DNA of 64,000 nucleotides from Xanthobacter sp. NM-59 (GCF_021401125.1 NZ_JACBFQ010000005.1:124001-188000), one strand, 5' to 3'; counted from the first letter of the stretch, positions 8,963 to 18,684 are shown. The notes: generated from the sequence alone by a model not told the origin. Made by a program: numbers and translations.

Positions 8963-10330
8963 ATGAGCTTCACCCTGGCCATTGTCGGCCGGCCCAATGT
9001 GGGCAAGTCCACCCTCTTCAACCGCCTCGTGGGCAAGAAGCTCGCGCTGGTGGACGACCGCCCCGGCGTCACGCGTGACCGCCGCGAGGGCGACGGCCGG
9101 CTTGGCGACCTCACCTTCCGCATCGTCGATACGGCCGGCCTCGAGGAGGCGGACGCGGCGAGCCTTGAGGGCCGCATGCGCGCCCAGACCGAGGCTGCCA
9201 TCGGCGATGCTGACGCGCTCTTGTTCCTCATTGACGCGCGCGTGGGCCTGACGCCCACCGACCGGGCCTTCGCGGCCTTCGTACGCCGCTCCGGCAAGCC
9301 CACCATTCTCGTGGCCAACAAGAGTGAGGGGCGTGGCGGCGAAGCGGGGACCATGGAGGCCTTCGCTTTGGGTCTGGGCACGCCCGTGCCCTTCTCGGCC
9401 GAGCATGGCGAGGGACTTTCGAACCTCTACGACGCCATCTGTGACGCCCTGCCGGAACAGACCAGCCCCGAAGCGCTGGAGGAGGAAGAGGCCCAAGACG
9501 GCGAGGAGGGCGATGACGCGCCCAAGCGGCCCATCAAGGTGGCCGTTCTGGGCCGCCCGAATGCCGGCAAGAGCACGCTCATCAACCGCCTGCTGGGGGA
9601 GGACCGCCTGCTCACCGGCCCCGAGGCCGGCATCACCCGCGACTCAATCGCGGTGGAGGTGGATTTCCGCGGCACCAAGCTGGAGGTGTTCGACACCGCC
9701 GGCCTGCGCAAGCGCGCACGCATCGAGGACAAGCTGGAGAAGCTCTCCGCAGCCGATGCCCTGCGCGCCATGAAGTTCGCCGAGGTGGTGGTGGTGCTCA
9801 TCGACGCCACCCATCCCTTCGAGGAGCAGGATCTGCGCATCGCGGACCTGGTCGCCCGCGAGGGGCGCGCCGTGGTGATCGGCTACAACAAGTCGGACCT
9901 GATCGCCCGCGGCGGCCTCGCCACCCGCCTGCGCGAGGAGGCGGACCACCTGCTGCCGCAGATCAAGGGCGTGCCCATCGTGCCCCTCTCGGGCCTGACG
10001 GGGCATGGCCTCGACAAGCTGGTGGAGGCCATCGCCAAGGCCCACAAGGTGTGGAACAAGCGCGTGGCCACCAACCCGCTCAACCGCCTGCTCCAGCAGG
10101 CGGTGGACAACCACCCGCCGCCGGCTGTCTCGGGGCGGCGCGTGAAGCTGCGCTATATCACCCAGCCCAAGGCCCGGCCCCCGTCCTTTGTGCTGTTCTG
10201 CTCGCGGGCGGATGCGCTGCCGGAAAGCTATGTGCGCTACCTCACCAATGCCCTGCGCGAGGCATTCGACCTGCCCGGCGTCCCCATCCGCCTGACCCTG
10301 CGCCAGAAGGACAATCCTTACGCCGAATGA
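8963..10330 (+). CDS. der: Ribosome assembly GTPase Der (EngA)
   Basis: Essential GTPase with two tandem G domains that acts in 50S subunit maturation. 455 residues. First G domain: GRPNVGKST (8-16), DTAGL, NKSE. Second: GRPNAGKST (about 194-202), [14 protein letters not shown]. The C-terminal KH-like domain includes NPLNRLLQ and ends [13 protein letters not shown], as usual for alphaproteobacterial Der. An acidic linker ([16 protein letters not shown]) separates the G domains. It is the last gene of the TPR-lipoprotein-der group. Confidence 0.96.
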   Translation: MSFTLAIVGRPNVGKSTLFNRLVGKKLALVDDRPGVTRDRREGDGRLGDLTFRIVDTAGLEEADAASLEGRMRAQTEAAIGDADALLFLIDARVGLTPTDRAFAAFVRRSGKPTILVANKSEGRGGEAGTMEAFALGLGTPVPFSAEHGEGLSNLYDAICDALPEQTSPEALEEEEAQDGEEGDDAPKRPIKVAVLGRPNAGKSTLINRLLGEDRLLTGPEAGITRDSIAVEVDFRGTKLEVFDTAGLRKRARIEDKLEKLSAADALRAMKFAEVVVVLIDATHPFEEQDLRIADLVAREGRAVVIGYNKSDLIARGGLATRLREEADHLLPQIKGVPIVPLSGLTGHGLDKLVEAIAKAHKVWNKRVATNPLNRLLQQAVDNHPPPAVSGRRVKLRYITQPKARPPSFVLFCSRADALPESYVRYLTNALREAFDLPGVPIRLTLRQKDNPYAE

Positions 10331-11110
10331 CGCGGTTCCGCTGCCATCGGGCAAGGGCGCTCGACGCGCACAGCGCAGGCGGTGCCTGCCGGGCTGATGC
10401 ACCGGCGGCCCGCTCCCGGTCCGCGGCACCGGGGATCGCCGATCCGGCAAAGGCGCACGGGCGGGCTGCCCCACCATAATGACGAAGACCGCTTCCACCA
10501 CTCCGGCAGGTGACGGCGGGCAGCCGATGCCAAAGTGCGATGCGCCTGGCTGGGGGACGAGGGCTGCGGTCCGGCTGAGACGACGAAACGCGCCGGCTCG
10601 GCATTTGCGACGGGTTTTTCCAGGATACCGGCGCCCACGTCCTTGGAGCCGCTTGCGACGATATACGCAATGCCTCGCCGGCCAGGCGAGCGCTCCGCGC
10701 CGGTGTATGGCGCCGACGTCAATCACAAACGGAGCCGGACACGCGGGATAGCCCCACTCGGCTGGTGCAATATCGATAAACGGGAAATCGGATATCAGGG
10801 TGATCCAACAGATCGCGCTGATATCCGGCGGCGCCGGCAGGGGCGCGAATGTTGCGGTCGCCTAGGAAACTCCGGTGCCACCCGCACCCCGCCCCGGATC
10901 GCAAACGACCGGCCCGCTGCGCCGATTGGAAGGCCGTCCATCCGCCATCCTGAAACGGCAATCGGCTCCCTCGCCGCAGTCAAAGGGGCGAGGGGCCAGG
11001 CAAGCCGCGAATGGCCCCTCGATGCATGCTCGACGCCGTTTCGTTTCCACGAAACGGGGCAAACACAAGCCGGCATGAGGCGTCACTCGACGCCTCCGCT
11101 ACGGCCGCGC
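10331..11110. other. 780-bp stretch without a recognised gene; contains a 10-bp inverted repeat
   Basis: Open frames here give compositionally odd, Arg/Pro/Ser-rich translations without known motifs, so none is called. One clear structure is a perfect inverted repeat CGGATATCAG (10789-10798) / CTGATATCCG (10818-10827) around 19 bases. There is no T-run, so it looks more like an operator or remnant than a terminator. The segment lies between the ends of two converging genes, der (+) and the IalB-family gene (-). Confidence 0.5.
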
Positions 11111-11725
11111 TCAATCCTTCAGGCTGGCTTCCATGGCCTCGCCGAGGCCCTTGAAGGAAACGGGCAGGATGATCGGGTTACGCGAGCCATTTTCGAAGGT
11201 GAGATCACCCTGTCCCGAACTCGCCTTCAGGGCGGCGATATTCTCCTGGGTCAGCTCCACGCTCGCCACGCAATATTGGCCGCAGCGCTTGTAGGTCAGC
11301 GCGATGTCCGGCACACCACCCACCTTGAGGGTGACATTCGCGGGCAACCAGACGCCGGGCGGCGTCAGGACGATCAGGCGAACCGGACCCTGGTGCTGCG
11401 CACGCACGGCCACATGGGCCAGGACGCCCTTGAGATCGGTCGTCTGAAGGGTCTGCACCGCCTCGCACTCCTTCGGCGAGACGTCCTTCTTGCAGCGCAC
11501 GATCCAGTCGCCATGGGTCGAGCGGGTCTCGCTCGCCGACGGCGGGGTGGCGGGCGTGGCATTTTCTGCACGTGCGGCCACGCCCTGGAGCATCAGCGCG
11601 CCACCCAGAGCCAGCACGGACACCAGCGCTTTGCCGGCGAACAAGCGCGCAGCGCGTCCGCCCGCTGCCTTGGCGATCCGGGAGGCCCGCTTGGGCAGGA
11701 AGTCCTTGCGCGACATGCTGATCAT
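11111..11725 (-). CDS. Invasion-associated locus B (IalB) family protein
   Basis: 204-residue exported protein of the IalB family (PF06776), named after a Bartonella factor but widespread in non-pathogenic alphaproteobacteria; the molecular role is unclear. Basic N-terminus (SRKDFLPKRASR), hydrophobic signal segment (LVSVLALGGALMLQG) and a probable cleavage after VAARA. The mature part has the family pattern THGDWIVRCKK, GVWLP, paired cysteines (RCGQYCVASVEL) and VSFKGLGEAMEAL near the end. ATG at 11725 has GGGGAA five bases upstream; a longer frame to 11866 adds only non-conserved sequence. Lies downstream of the Wza-type gene on the same strand, with a hairpin between them. Confidence 0.85.
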   Translation of the reverse strand: MISMSRKDFLPKRASRIAKAAGGRAARLFAGKALVSVLALGGALMLQGVAARAENATPATPPSASETRSTHGDWIVRCKKDVSPKECEAVQTLQTTDLKGVLAHVAVRAQHQGPVRLIVLTPPGVWLPANVTLKVGGVPDIALTYKRCGQYCVASVELTQENIAALKASSGQGDLTFENGSRNPIILPVSFKGLGEAMEASLKD

Positions 11726-11820
11726 AGCGTTCCCCGACGTTTGGCAGTGCCCTGCCCCAGCTGCTTGCGCCGGAATATCCGAATCGCGGCTGGTTCGGCA
11801 ACTCCTATCCCGACGGCAAT

Positions 11821-11850
11821 GGGGGGCGCCTCCATCCGGACGCGCCCCCC
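11821..11850 (-). terminator. GC hairpin between the Wza-type gene and the IalB-family gene
   Basis: Perfect 9-bp stem GGGGGGCGC / GCGCCCCCC with a 12-base loop, about 40 bp after the stop of the export lipoprotein gene. No T-run follows on the reverse strand, so it may be an attenuator or RNA-stability element rather than a strong terminator. Confidence 0.45.
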
Positions 11851-11890
11851 AAGGCCACCTTTTCACTCCGCCTGCAGCCGGAAGGCCAGA

Positions 11891-13111
11891 TCAGAGGTTG
11901 TTGATGCTGGCCGCGACGCCCACGGCGCTGATGGCCGGAGACACGGCGACACGGAACAGTTCCAGGAACTTCTGCATCTCCACGCTCGGCGCGTTGGAGA
12001 GATAGATGATGTCCCGGTCCCGCAGCACGAAGCTGTCCGCCAGGAAGAAGCCGGAAGTCGCCTGGAAATTGAACTGGTAGACCACCGGCACATAGGGCGT
12101 GTCCGCCGGCTGGTCGGGCGTCAGCTGGCTGACGACCCGCTTCGGCTCATAGCGCAGAACGAACACGCCCCGCACGTCCGCACGCGTGTCCTGAAGGCCG
12201 CCATTACGAGCCAGCGCATTGGCGAGGGTCAGCTGCTCCGGAGGCAGCGGCGCCTCGGTGGTGCGGCCGGCGGCGCCCATGATGAGATAGATGCGCGGCT
12301 TCACCGAAATGTTGATGAAATCGCCGCCCTTGAGCTTCACGTCCGAGGTCGGCTGGTTGATCAGCGCCTGCAGACGCACGGAGCGCGTCGTACCGTTCCG
12401 GGTCAGCTCCACGATGACGTCGCTGGGCGCGACCGTGGGCCCGCCGGCCCGCGTCACGAGCTGCAGCAGGGTTTCGCCGGCGGCGGTGACGTCAAACTCG
12501 CCGGGCGCCTTCACCGCGCCGGCAATGATGACCTTGTTGGCCGAGTTACCGACGAGGCGGACGATCACCTGCGGCTGGATGATGCGGCTCTTCAGCTCTT
12601 CCTCAAGCTTCAGCTGCACCTGCCGGGTGGTCAAGCCGGACACGTGCACGGAGCCCACCAGAGGGAAGCTGATGGTGCCCTGGCTGTCCACCGACATATC
12701 GGGCAGCGTAACGAGAGCGGCCGACTGGCCACCCGCGGTCTGCGAATTGATGCCCGAGAACACGCCGCCGGATGCCGGCTCCATCACCGTAATGGCCAGC
12801 GTGTCGCCGGGGCCCAGCACCGGCCCGCCGGCCTTGCGGTCGCTGCGGAAGAAGCCGTTGGTGCTCATGCTGTCGTCGGGATTGCGCAGCAGCACGCGGC
12901 TGACCGCCACATCCACCGGCACGAGGCGGAACGGGAAATCTCCCGGATTCTCGCTCTCCTGCTGGATCTCGCTCGCCATGGGGCCGCTACGCGGCGTCTC
13001 GCAGCCAGCAAGGCCCAGCGCGGCACCCATGGCCAGGGCCAGAAGCGCGTGCGCGGGCTTGAGCGTCTCACCAAGAGCGAGCCGGCAGCTGCGGAGCCAA
13101 TTCAATACCAT
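11891..13111 (-). CDS. Wza/KpsD-type polysaccharide export lipoprotein
   Basis: 406-residue outer-membrane lipoprotein of the polysaccharide export family. N-terminal hydrophobic segment with lipobox LGLAGC (Cys about 36), then the Poly_export domain (VLGPGDTLAITVMEPASGG, ISFPLVGSVHVSGLTTRQVQ, LVGNSANKVIIAGAVKAPGEF) and SLBB-type repeats (FINISVKPRIYLIMGAAGRT). Members form the exit channel for capsule or exopolysaccharide, together with a Wzc-type tyrosine kinase and Wzx/Wzy or ABC exporters. None of those partners is nearby, so the gene is an orphan. ATG at 13111 has AAGAAGG and AGGGGGA upstream; an extension to 13219 is not conserved. Confidence 0.86.
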   Translation of the reverse strand: MVLNWLRSCRLALGETLKPAHALLALAMGAALGLAGCETPRSGPMASEIQQESENPGDFPFRLVPVDVAVSRVLLRNPDDSMSTNGFFRSDRKAGGPVLGPGDTLAITVMEPASGGVFSGINSQTAGGQSAALVTLPDMSVDSQGTISFPLVGSVHVSGLTTRQVQLKLEEELKSRIIQPQVIVRLVGNSANKVIIAGAVKAPGEFDVTAAGETLLQLVTRAGGPTVAPSDVIVELTRNGTTRSVRLQALINQPTSDVKLKGGDFINISVKPRIYLIMGAAGRTTEAPLPPEQLTLANALARNGGLQDTRADVRGVFVLRYEPKRVVSQLTPDQPADTPYVPVVYQFNFQATSGFFLADSFVLRDRDIIYLSNAPSVEMQKFLELFRVAVSPAISAVGVAASINNL

Positions 13112-13734
13112 TCCCCCTGGCCTTCTTGCTGACTGCAATGACCACCGATGCGTCGCCCCCTGGACGATGCCCTCGGCGCCGACGCGCCTGAGGGGCCTGT
13201 CCGGATGACGCCCCCTCACACCTCACTGCCTGGCACCGGCCGTGCCAGACACCACTCGGCATGCGGACGACGACCGCAGCGCGCCAAACCGCGACAGCCA
13301 CGATTGCCTTTAACATGCCCGCGTTGCGGCGCAAACGCGGCGAAGCCACGCGACACCTGAACACGAAGCGCCACACCGGAGCGCAGACGCCACCCCAGTG
13401 ACGAGACATTATGCGAGTCAAAAGTGAAGACGCACCTGCAAAATGATGCGCGACAGCGCCCTTACGGCCCCAAATGTGCAATCCATCGCCAACCGTGTCT
13501 TCACGGCAACAACTTCAATCCTATACCAATCAAACAGTTTCCGCTGAGACAGCACCGTAACGTCGCGCCTGAAAGCGCAGAACTTCATAACCATACGTTA
13601 AGGTAAAAATATATTCATGATCTTCTGAATAAAGCCTCCAGTACATCTCCCCACAAAACCACCCCGCCCATCTCATCTCCGCGCCCACGCCGATTCCCCG
13701 CACGACGCCGCCGAGGCCCCCCCCCCAAAACGCA
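13112..13734. other. Intergenic stretch upstream of the export gene, with an AT-rich patch
   Basis: About 620 bp without a credible gene. Bases 13575-13640 are clearly AT-richer than their surroundings (ACGTTAAGGTAAAAATATAT) and could hold a promoter or UP element for the leftward export gene, although it is about 480 bp away. A run of ten cytosines lies at 13717-13726. A 79-codon reverse frame at 13530-13769 has no recognisable motif and runs through the terminator hairpin, so it is not called. Confidence 0.45.
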
Positions 13735-13766
13735 ACGACCGCGCGGCTTGGGTGCCGCGCGGTCGT
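13735..13766 (-). terminator. Terminator of the accB-accC block
   Basis: Perfect 13-bp inverted repeat ACGACCGCGCGGC / GCCGCGCGGTCGT with a 6-base loop, starting about 35 bp after the accC stop. On the reverse strand the stem is followed by TGCGTTTTG, a short T-tract. Confidence 0.75.
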
Positions 13767-13800
13767 CATGAAAACCGTCCGATCCAGGAAGACTCAGGCT

Positions 13801-15156
13801 TCAGCCGTGCGGATGCGCTGTGTCGGCCAGGAAATGCTCCAGCCAGTGGATGTCGTATTTGCCCTCCGCGATGTCCCGGGTCCGCACCAGGGTCCGGAAC
13901 AGCGGGAGCGTGGTGTCAATACCGTCCACCACGAACTCATCCAGCGCCCGACGCAGGCGGCGCAGGCATTCGTCGCGATTCTGGCCGTGGACGATCAGCT
14001 TGCCCACCAGGCTGTCATAGGTGGGGGGGATCACGTAGCCCTGATAGGCATTGGAATCCACGCGCACGCCGAGACCACCCGGCACATGATAATGCGTGAT
14101 CTTGCCCGGCGAGGGGCGGAACGTGGTGGGGTGCTCTGCATTCACGCGGCACTCGATGGCATGGCCATTGATGACCACATCCTCCTGGGCGAGGCTCATG
14201 GGCTCGCCGGCGGCCACGCGGATCTGCTCGTTGATGAGATCGATGCCGGTCACCATCTCCGTCACCGGATGTTCCACCTGGATGCGGGTGTTCATCTCGA
14301 TGAAGTAGAAGCTGCCGTTCTCATACAGGAACTCGATCGTGCCGACGCCGAGATATTGCAGCTCGCGCATCGCGTTGGCGCAGGTCTCGCCGATCTGCTG
14401 ACGCTGGGCGGCGGTGATCACCGGCGAGGGCGCCTCCTCCCACACCTTCTGGTGGCGGCGCTGCAGCGAGCAGTCACGCTCGCCCAGGTGGATTGCCTTG
14501 CCCCGGCCGTCCCCCAGCACCTGCACCTCAATGTGGCGCGGCGTGGAGAGGTACTTCTCGAGATAGACCGCGTCGTCGCCGAAGGCTGCCTTGGCCTCGA
14601 TGCGGGCGGTGGAGAGGGCCTGCGACAGGTCCTCCTTGGCATGCGCAACCTTCATGCCGCGCCCGCCGCCGCCGGCCGCGGCCTTCACCAGCACCGGAAA
14701 GCCGATCTCGGCGGCCACGCGATGGGCCTCCTCGTCGTCGCGGATGCCGCCCTCGGAGCCCGGCACCACGGGGATGCCCAGGGCCTGCGCGGTCTTCTTG
14801 GCCTCGATCTTGTCGCCCATGATGCGGATGTGCTCCGCCTTGGGGCCGATGAAGCCGATATTGTGATCCGCCAGGATCTCCGCGAACCGCGCATTCTCCG
14901 CCAGGAAGCCGTAGCCGGGGTGCACGGCGTCCGCGCCGGTGATCTCGCAGGCGGCCAGGATGGAGGGAATGTTCAGGTAGCTGTCGCGCGCCGGGGGCGG
15001 GCCAATGCACACGCTCTCGTCCGCGAGGCGCACATGCATGGCGTCGGCATCCGCGGTGGAATGCACCGCCACCGTGGCAATGTCGAGCTCCTTGCAGGCG
15101 CGCAGGATGCGCAGCGCGATCTCGCCGCGATTGGCGATGAGGATTTTCTTGAACAT
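13801..15156 (-). CDS. accC: Acetyl-CoA carboxylase, biotin carboxylase subunit
   Basis: ATP-dependent carboxylation of the biotin carried by AccB, the first half-reaction of malonyl-CoA formation for fatty acid synthesis. 451 residues, the normal length. Shows [16 protein letters not shown] at the start, the [15 protein letters not shown] segment, the ATP-grasp glycine loop [32 protein letters not shown], and the active-site stretch [14 protein letters not shown]. Lies 161 bp downstream of accB; one copy of the dispersed repeat is between them. Confidence 0.97.
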   Translation of the reverse strand: MFKKILIANRGEIALRILRACKELDIATVAVHSTADADAMHVRLADESVCIGPPPARDSYLNIPSILAACEITGADAVHPGYGFLAENARFAEILADHNIGFIGPKAEHIRIMGDKIEAKKTAQALGIPVVPGSEGGIRDDEEAHRVAAEIGFPVLVKAAAGGGGRGMKVAHAKEDLSQALSTARIEAKAAFGDDAVYLEKYLSTPRHIEVQVLGDGRGKAIHLGERDCSLQRRHQKVWEEAPSPVITAAQRQQIGETCANAMRELQYLGVGTIEFLYENGSFYFIEMNTRIQVEHPVTEMVTGIDLINEQIRVAAGEPMSLAQEDVVINGHAIECRVNAEHPTTFRPSPGKITHYHVPGGLGVRVDSNAYQGYVIPPTYDSLVGKLIVHGQNRDECLRRLRRALDEFVVDGIDTTLPLFRTLVRTRDIAEGKYDIHWLEHFLADTAHPHG

Positions 15157-15167
15157 CTGGCCTGCCC

Positions 15168-15200
15168 TCAGAGCATTTTCGAGCGGGGTGGGTTCCCCTC
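15168..15200. repeat. Dispersed intergenic repeat, partial reversed copy 2
   Basis: Read on the reverse strand, the segment ends GAACCCACCCCGCTCGAAAA then TGCTCT, matching the second half of the repeat found near 33.9 and 60.0 kb (CACTTCGCTTGAAAACGCT). It lies in the accB-accC spacer in opposite orientation to the other copies; the first half is not recognisable. Confidence 0.5.
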
Positions 15201-15317
15201 ATTCGGGAAGGACACGCCACCTCCAGGACCGGGAGCGCTTCCGGGGCCCGCAGAGGACCTGGAGCGCCTCACGCGCAGCGCGCCACCAGTGAACAGGCGG
15301 CGCGCCGATCTGCCGAA

Positions 15318-15794
15318 TTACTCGATGATGAGCAGCGGCTCGCCGTATTCCACCGGCTGCGCGTTGCCCACCAGAACGCGGGTCACCGTGCCGGAGCGGG
15401 GCGCGGGGATGGCATTCATGGTCTTCATCGCCTCGACGATGAGCACCGTCTGGCCCTCCTTCACGCTGGCGCCCACCTCGACGAAGGCGGGGGCGCCGGG
15501 CTCCGGAGACAGGTAGGCCGTGCCCACCATTGGCGAGGTCACCGCGCCGGGATGCTTGGACAGATCGGCAGGGGCATCGGCGGTGGCCACGGGCGCGGCC
15601 ACGGCGGCGGCAGCGGCGGGCGCGGCGGCGGCCATCGGGGCGGCGGCGATCACCGGCGCCGGAGCGCGCACCACGCGGACCCGCAGGCCCTCATGCTCCA
15701 CCTCGATCTCGGTCAAGTCGCTGTCCGACAGGAGCTTGGCGATATCCTTGACGAGGTCGGTATCGATCTGAGGTTTGGTAGGCTTCATCATCAT
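15318..15794 (-). CDS. accB: Acetyl-CoA carboxylase, biotin carboxyl carrier protein
   Basis: Carries the biotin that moves carboxyl groups from AccC to the carboxyltransferase. 158 residues: a conserved N-terminal helix region (IDTDLVKDIAKLLSDSDLTEIEVEHEGLRV), an Ala/Pro-rich flexible linker (about 50-75), and a C-terminal biotinyl domain ending with the biotinylation motif EAMKTMN (the lysine is the attachment site). Three consecutive ATG codons open the gene; AGGA lies before and partly within them, so the exact start is unsure by one or two residues. Followed by accC. Confidence 0.95.
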   Translation of the reverse strand: MMMKPTKPQIDTDLVKDIAKLLSDSDLTEIEVEHEGLRVRVVRAPAPVIAAAPMAAAAPAAAAAVAAPVATADAPADLSKHPGAVTSPMVGTAYLSPEPGAPAFVEVGASVKEGQTVLIVEAMKTMNAIPAPRSGTVTRVLVGNAQPVEYGEPLLIIE

Positions 15795-15848
15795 CCTGCT
15801 CTTGCCGGCAGCGCGCCCGCTTTCGCCGGGCGGCGCGCCATCATATCG

Positions 15849-16280
15849 TCACGGAAGGCGCGCCAGCGCCTGGATGCCAAGCACGTAGCTCTGCGGGCCG
15901 AAGCCGCAGATCACGCCGCGCGCCACCGGCGACAAATAGGAATGGTGGCGGAACGGCTCACGCGCGAACACGTTGGACAGGTGCACCTCGATGGTGGGCA
16001 CCCCCACCGCCGCCACCGCGTCCCGAATGGCCACGGAGGTGTGCGTATAGGCCGCCGCGTTCAGCACGATCCCCTTCGCGCCGCGCGCGGCCTGGATCAG
16101 GTCCACGAGCGTGCCTTCCGAATTGGTCTGCTGGAACACGATCTCAAGACCATGCAGCGCCGCCTCGGCGCGGCACAGCCCCTCCACATCGGCCAGGGTC
16201 GCGGCACCATAGATGCCGGGCTCGCGCGTGCCGAGGAGGTTGAGGTTAGGCCCGTTCAAGACGTGGATAATATTCGACAT
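15849..16280 (-). CDS. aroQ: Type II 3-dehydroquinate dehydratase
   Basis: Cytoplasmic enzyme that dehydrates 3-dehydroquinate to 3-dehydroshikimate in the shikimate pathway. 143 residues, typical of the dodecameric type II class. Motifs: [19 protein letters not shown] near the N-terminus (with the active-site Tyr), [28 protein letters not shown], and [17 protein letters not shown] with the catalytic His. ATG at 16280; a longer frame upstream is not conserved. Directly upstream of accB on the same strand, an arrangement common in alphaproteobacteria. Confidence 0.95.
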   Translation of the reverse strand: MSNIIHVLNGPNLNLLGTREPGIYGAATLADVEGLCRAEAALHGLEIVFQQTNSEGTLVDLIQAARGAKGIVLNAAAYTHTSVAIRDAVAAVGVPTIEVHLSNVFAREPFRHHSYLSPVARGVICGFGPQSYVLGIQALARLP

Positions 16281-16399
16281 CAAACAGACATCTGCCGCCG
16301 GCGCCCCATGGCCGGGTCGGGCGCACTTATAGGGGTGGTCACGGCGCAAGGAAAGAGGCCGCTCGCCCCGCCCCGCGCCGCGCCCATCCGGTTTACGCA

Positions 16400-16424
16400 C
16401 ATCCGGGTTGCATCAGCCCGGATG
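16400..16424 (-). terminator. Hairpin after the DsbA-like gene
   Basis: Inverted repeat CATCCGGG / CCCGGATG with a 9-base loop, beginning about 12 bp after the stop of the DsbA-like gene on the reverse strand. No T-run, so termination efficiency is uncertain. Confidence 0.45.
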
Positions 16425-16436
16425 CGCGGAAAGCGA

Positions 16437-17210
16437 TCAGTTCGCCTTGGCCGGCGCCTTTTCCTTGGCGCGGGTGTCGGCGATGGCGGCCTTGAGCTTG
16501 TCGAAGCCCACCGCGCCCACCACCACCTGGTCACCCACCACATAAGAGGGCGTGCCGTTGAGCGAGAGCGCCTCGGCCAGCTTCATGCTCTCATCCAGCG
16601 TGGCGTTGAGCTCCGGCGAGGAGGCCTGCTTCTGCAGGAGATCGGGATCGATGCCCACGGACTTGGCGGCGGCCAGGGCCTTGGCCCGGTCGGCCTGGCC
16701 ACGGCCGTTCAGCAGCGCCTGATGGAAGGCCATGTACTTGTCGGGCGCCACCATGCGCACCGCCACCGCCACCTGCGCGGCTTCCACCGAGCCCGGGCCA
16801 AGCACCGGGAACTCGCGCAGCACCACGCGCAGGTTCGGATCCTCCTTGATCAGGTTCTGAAGGTCGGCCAGCGCATGCTTGCAGTAGCCGCAGTTGTAGT
16901 CGAAGAACTCCACCAGGGTCACGTCGCCCTTGGGGTTGCCCACCACCACGCCACGCGGGCTTTCCATCAGCAGCGGCTTCACGGAAGCCAGCGCCTTGCC
17001 GCGCTCCTGGGCCTCGGCGGCGTTGTGGCGCGTCTCCAGCACCATGATGGCCTCCTGGAGCACCTCCGGATTCTGCAGGAGGTATTCCCGGATGACAGGG
17101 CCGAGCTCCTTCTTCTCCTCGTCGGTGAAGGCGGAAGCGGGGCTGGAGGCCAAGGCGGCCGCCAGCGCCAGCGGAATGAGGCCGGCGCTGAGGCCGAGGC
17201 GCGAGAACAT
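16437..17210 (-). CDS. Periplasmic thiol:disulfide oxidoreductase, DsbA/ScsC-like
   Basis: 257 residues with a signal peptide (cleavage after about SPASA). An N-terminal helical region (FTDEEKKELGPVIREYLLQNPEV), as in ScsC-type proteins that oligomerise, precedes a thioredoxin-fold domain with redox pair C107-G-Y-C110 and a cis-proline loop (GTPSYVVG). It probably isomerises or oxidises disulfides in exported proteins. The ATG at 17210 has GGAG seven bases upstream; an ATG four codons earlier (17222) has no such site. It starts about 30 bp after the stop of the M48 protease gene, so the two form an envelope quality-control pair. Confidence 0.87.
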   Translation of the reverse strand: MFSRLGLSAGLIPLALAAALASSPASAFTDEEKKELGPVIREYLLQNPEVLQEAIMVLETRHNAAEAQERGKALASVKPLLMESPRGVVVGNPKGDVTLVEFFDYNCGYCKHALADLQNLIKEDPNLRVVLREFPVLGPGSVEAAQVAVAVRMVAPDKYMAFHQALLNGRGQADRAKALAAAKSVGIDPDLLQKQASSPELNATLDESMKLAEALSLNGTPSYVVGDQVVVGAVGFDKLKAAIADTRAKEKAPAKAN

Positions 17211-17241
17211 GCGAATCTCCATCGCGTGAGGAAAGGGTCGT

Positions 17242-18684
17242 CTACTGCCGGCCGCCTGGGCCGCCTTTGTCGGCGCCCTCGGGAGGCTTGAAGCTCACGA
17301 GGTCGTCGGCCTTCAGCCAGCCCGGGGTGCCCTTGGGAAAGCGCTCCCGCGCGCGGGCGGCGAGCTCGCGGCCGGTCTTGAAGTCTCCGGAAGCGAAATA
17401 GCCGTTCGCCGCCGCAAGGTCGGCATTGGCAAGGTCGCCCTTGCGGCCATAGGCGATGGCGAGTGAGCGCCACGCCCCGGCCGAATTGGGATCGCGCACC
17501 GTCGCCTGGATCAGCTCGCGGATGGCCTCGTCGGGGTTGGTCTTGCTGCCCGACTGCACCATGGCCTGGCCGAGCATGGCGCGGATGAGCGGCGCGCCGT
17601 TGGTCATGGCCACCGCCTTGCGCAGGGGCGCGACCGATTCGGCGGCGCGCCCGCTCTCCAGCAGGGCCTGACCCTTCAGCTCGTAGAAATAGGGATTATT
17701 GGGCTGCTTGGCGATGAGCGCGTCGATCTGCGCCACCGCCCGGTCCACATTGCCGAACCGATAGGCCGAGATGGCGCGGGCATATTGCGCCGCCAGCGAG
17801 TTGTCCGAGATGGGATATTGCCGGTTCACCGCCTCCGGCCGCTCGGTGAAGGCGATGAGCTTGGCGCGCATCAGGTCATGGCGCGCCTGCAGCTCCGGCG
17901 AGTCCTTGGCATTGTAATAGGGGCTGGACTTGGCCAGCTGCTCCAGCGCCGCGATACGCTCGCGCGCCATGGGATGGCTCAACAGGTAGGGGTCCACCCG
18001 CTGGCTGATGAAAAGCTGGTCGTTCTGGAAGCGCTCGAACGTCTCCAGCATGCCCTTGGACGACTGGTGGGTGGCATCCAGATACTTCACCGCCGATCGG
18101 TCGGCGGCCTGCTCCTCGCTGCGCTGGTAGGAAAGGAGCGAGCGGCGAATCATTTCCTGCGGAGCGCTCATGCCGGCTGCGGCGGCGCTGCCCAGATTGC
18201 TGCCGCCCATGCCGCTCGCCGCCCCCGCGGCCACGCCCGCGCCGGCCAGCAGCATGGCCACAATGGCCATGGTCTGTGCCCCCGCGAGCTGTTGGCGCAT
18301 GCGGGCGAGATGGCCGCCGGCGATATGGCCGGTCTCGTGCGCCAGCACGCCGATGATCTGGTTCGGCGTCTTGGAATCGATGAGCGCGCCGGTATTGACG
18401 AAGATGCGCTTGCCGTCGGCCACGAAGGCGTTGAACGAGCGCTGGTTGATGAGCACCACTTCCACATTCTGCTGCGACAGGCCCGCCACCTTCAGAATCG
18501 GCCGGGTGTAGTCGCGCAGCAGCGCCTCGATCTCGGTGTCGCGGATGGTGGACATCCGCCCCTGCGCGCTCTCCTGGGCGGAAGCGCCGTGGAAAGGCAG
18601 GGCCGCCACCGCGAGACCCGCCAGCATCCGCCCGGCGCGCGACGCGGCCCGGCGCAGAAGGGAGGAAGATGTTGGTTCGCCCAT
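17242..18684 (-). CDS. Periplasmic M48 metalloprotease with TPR domain, BepA-like
   Basis: 480 residues: signal peptide (to about ASA, 36), M48 peptidase domain with zinc motif H116-E-T-G-H120 and a downstream acidic ligand region (SYQRSEEQAADRSA), a hydrophobic Gly/Ala loop (about 130-165), then TPR-like helices (about 290-450) and a Gly-rich tail. BepA-type proteases degrade misfolded outer-membrane proteins such as stalled LptD or BamA substrates. It lies directly upstream of the DsbA-like gene, supporting a role in envelope protein folding. Family assignment is firm; the specific substrate is not known. Confidence 0.88.
   Translation of the reverse strand: MGEPTSSSLLRRAASRAGRMLAGLAVAALPFHGASAQESAQGRMSTIRDTEIEALLRDYTRPILKVAGLSQQNVEVVLINQRSFNAFVADGKRIFVNTGALIDSKTPNQIIGVLAHETGHIAGGHLARMRQQLAGAQTMAIVAMLLAGAGVAAGAASGMGGSNLGSAAAAGMSAPQEMIRRSLLSYQRSEEQAADRSAVKYLDATHQSSKGMLETFERFQNDQLFISQRVDPYLLSHPMARERIAALEQLAKSSPYYNAKDSPELQARHDLMRAKLIAFTERPEAVNRQYPISDNSLAAQYARAISAYRFGNVDRAVAQIDALIAKQPNNPYFYELKGQALLESGRAAESVAPLRKAVAMTNGAPLIRAMLGQAMVQSGSKTNPDEAIRELIQATVRDPNSAGAWRSLAIAYGRKGDLANADLAAANGYFASGDFKTGRELAARARERFPKGTPGWLKADDLVSFKPPEGADKGGPGGRQ

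Noticed and set aside
10318-10722. 134-codon reverse frame after der.
   Set aside because: Composition resembles non-coding GC-rich sequence; no motif and it overlaps the end of der.
10535-13132. 865-codon open frame on the forward strand.
   Set aside because: It runs antisense to the IalB-family gene and the Wza-type gene, both with clear family motifs, signal sequences and ribosome-binding sites.
13530-13769. 79-codon reverse frame upstream of the Wza-type gene.
   Set aside because: It overlaps the accC terminator hairpin, has no family motif and no clear ribosome-binding site.
13768-17291. Forward-strand frames of 580 codons each opposite accC/accB and aroQ/DsbA-like.
   Set aside because: Antisense shadows of well-conserved enzymes, His/Arg-rich translations without recognisable domains.
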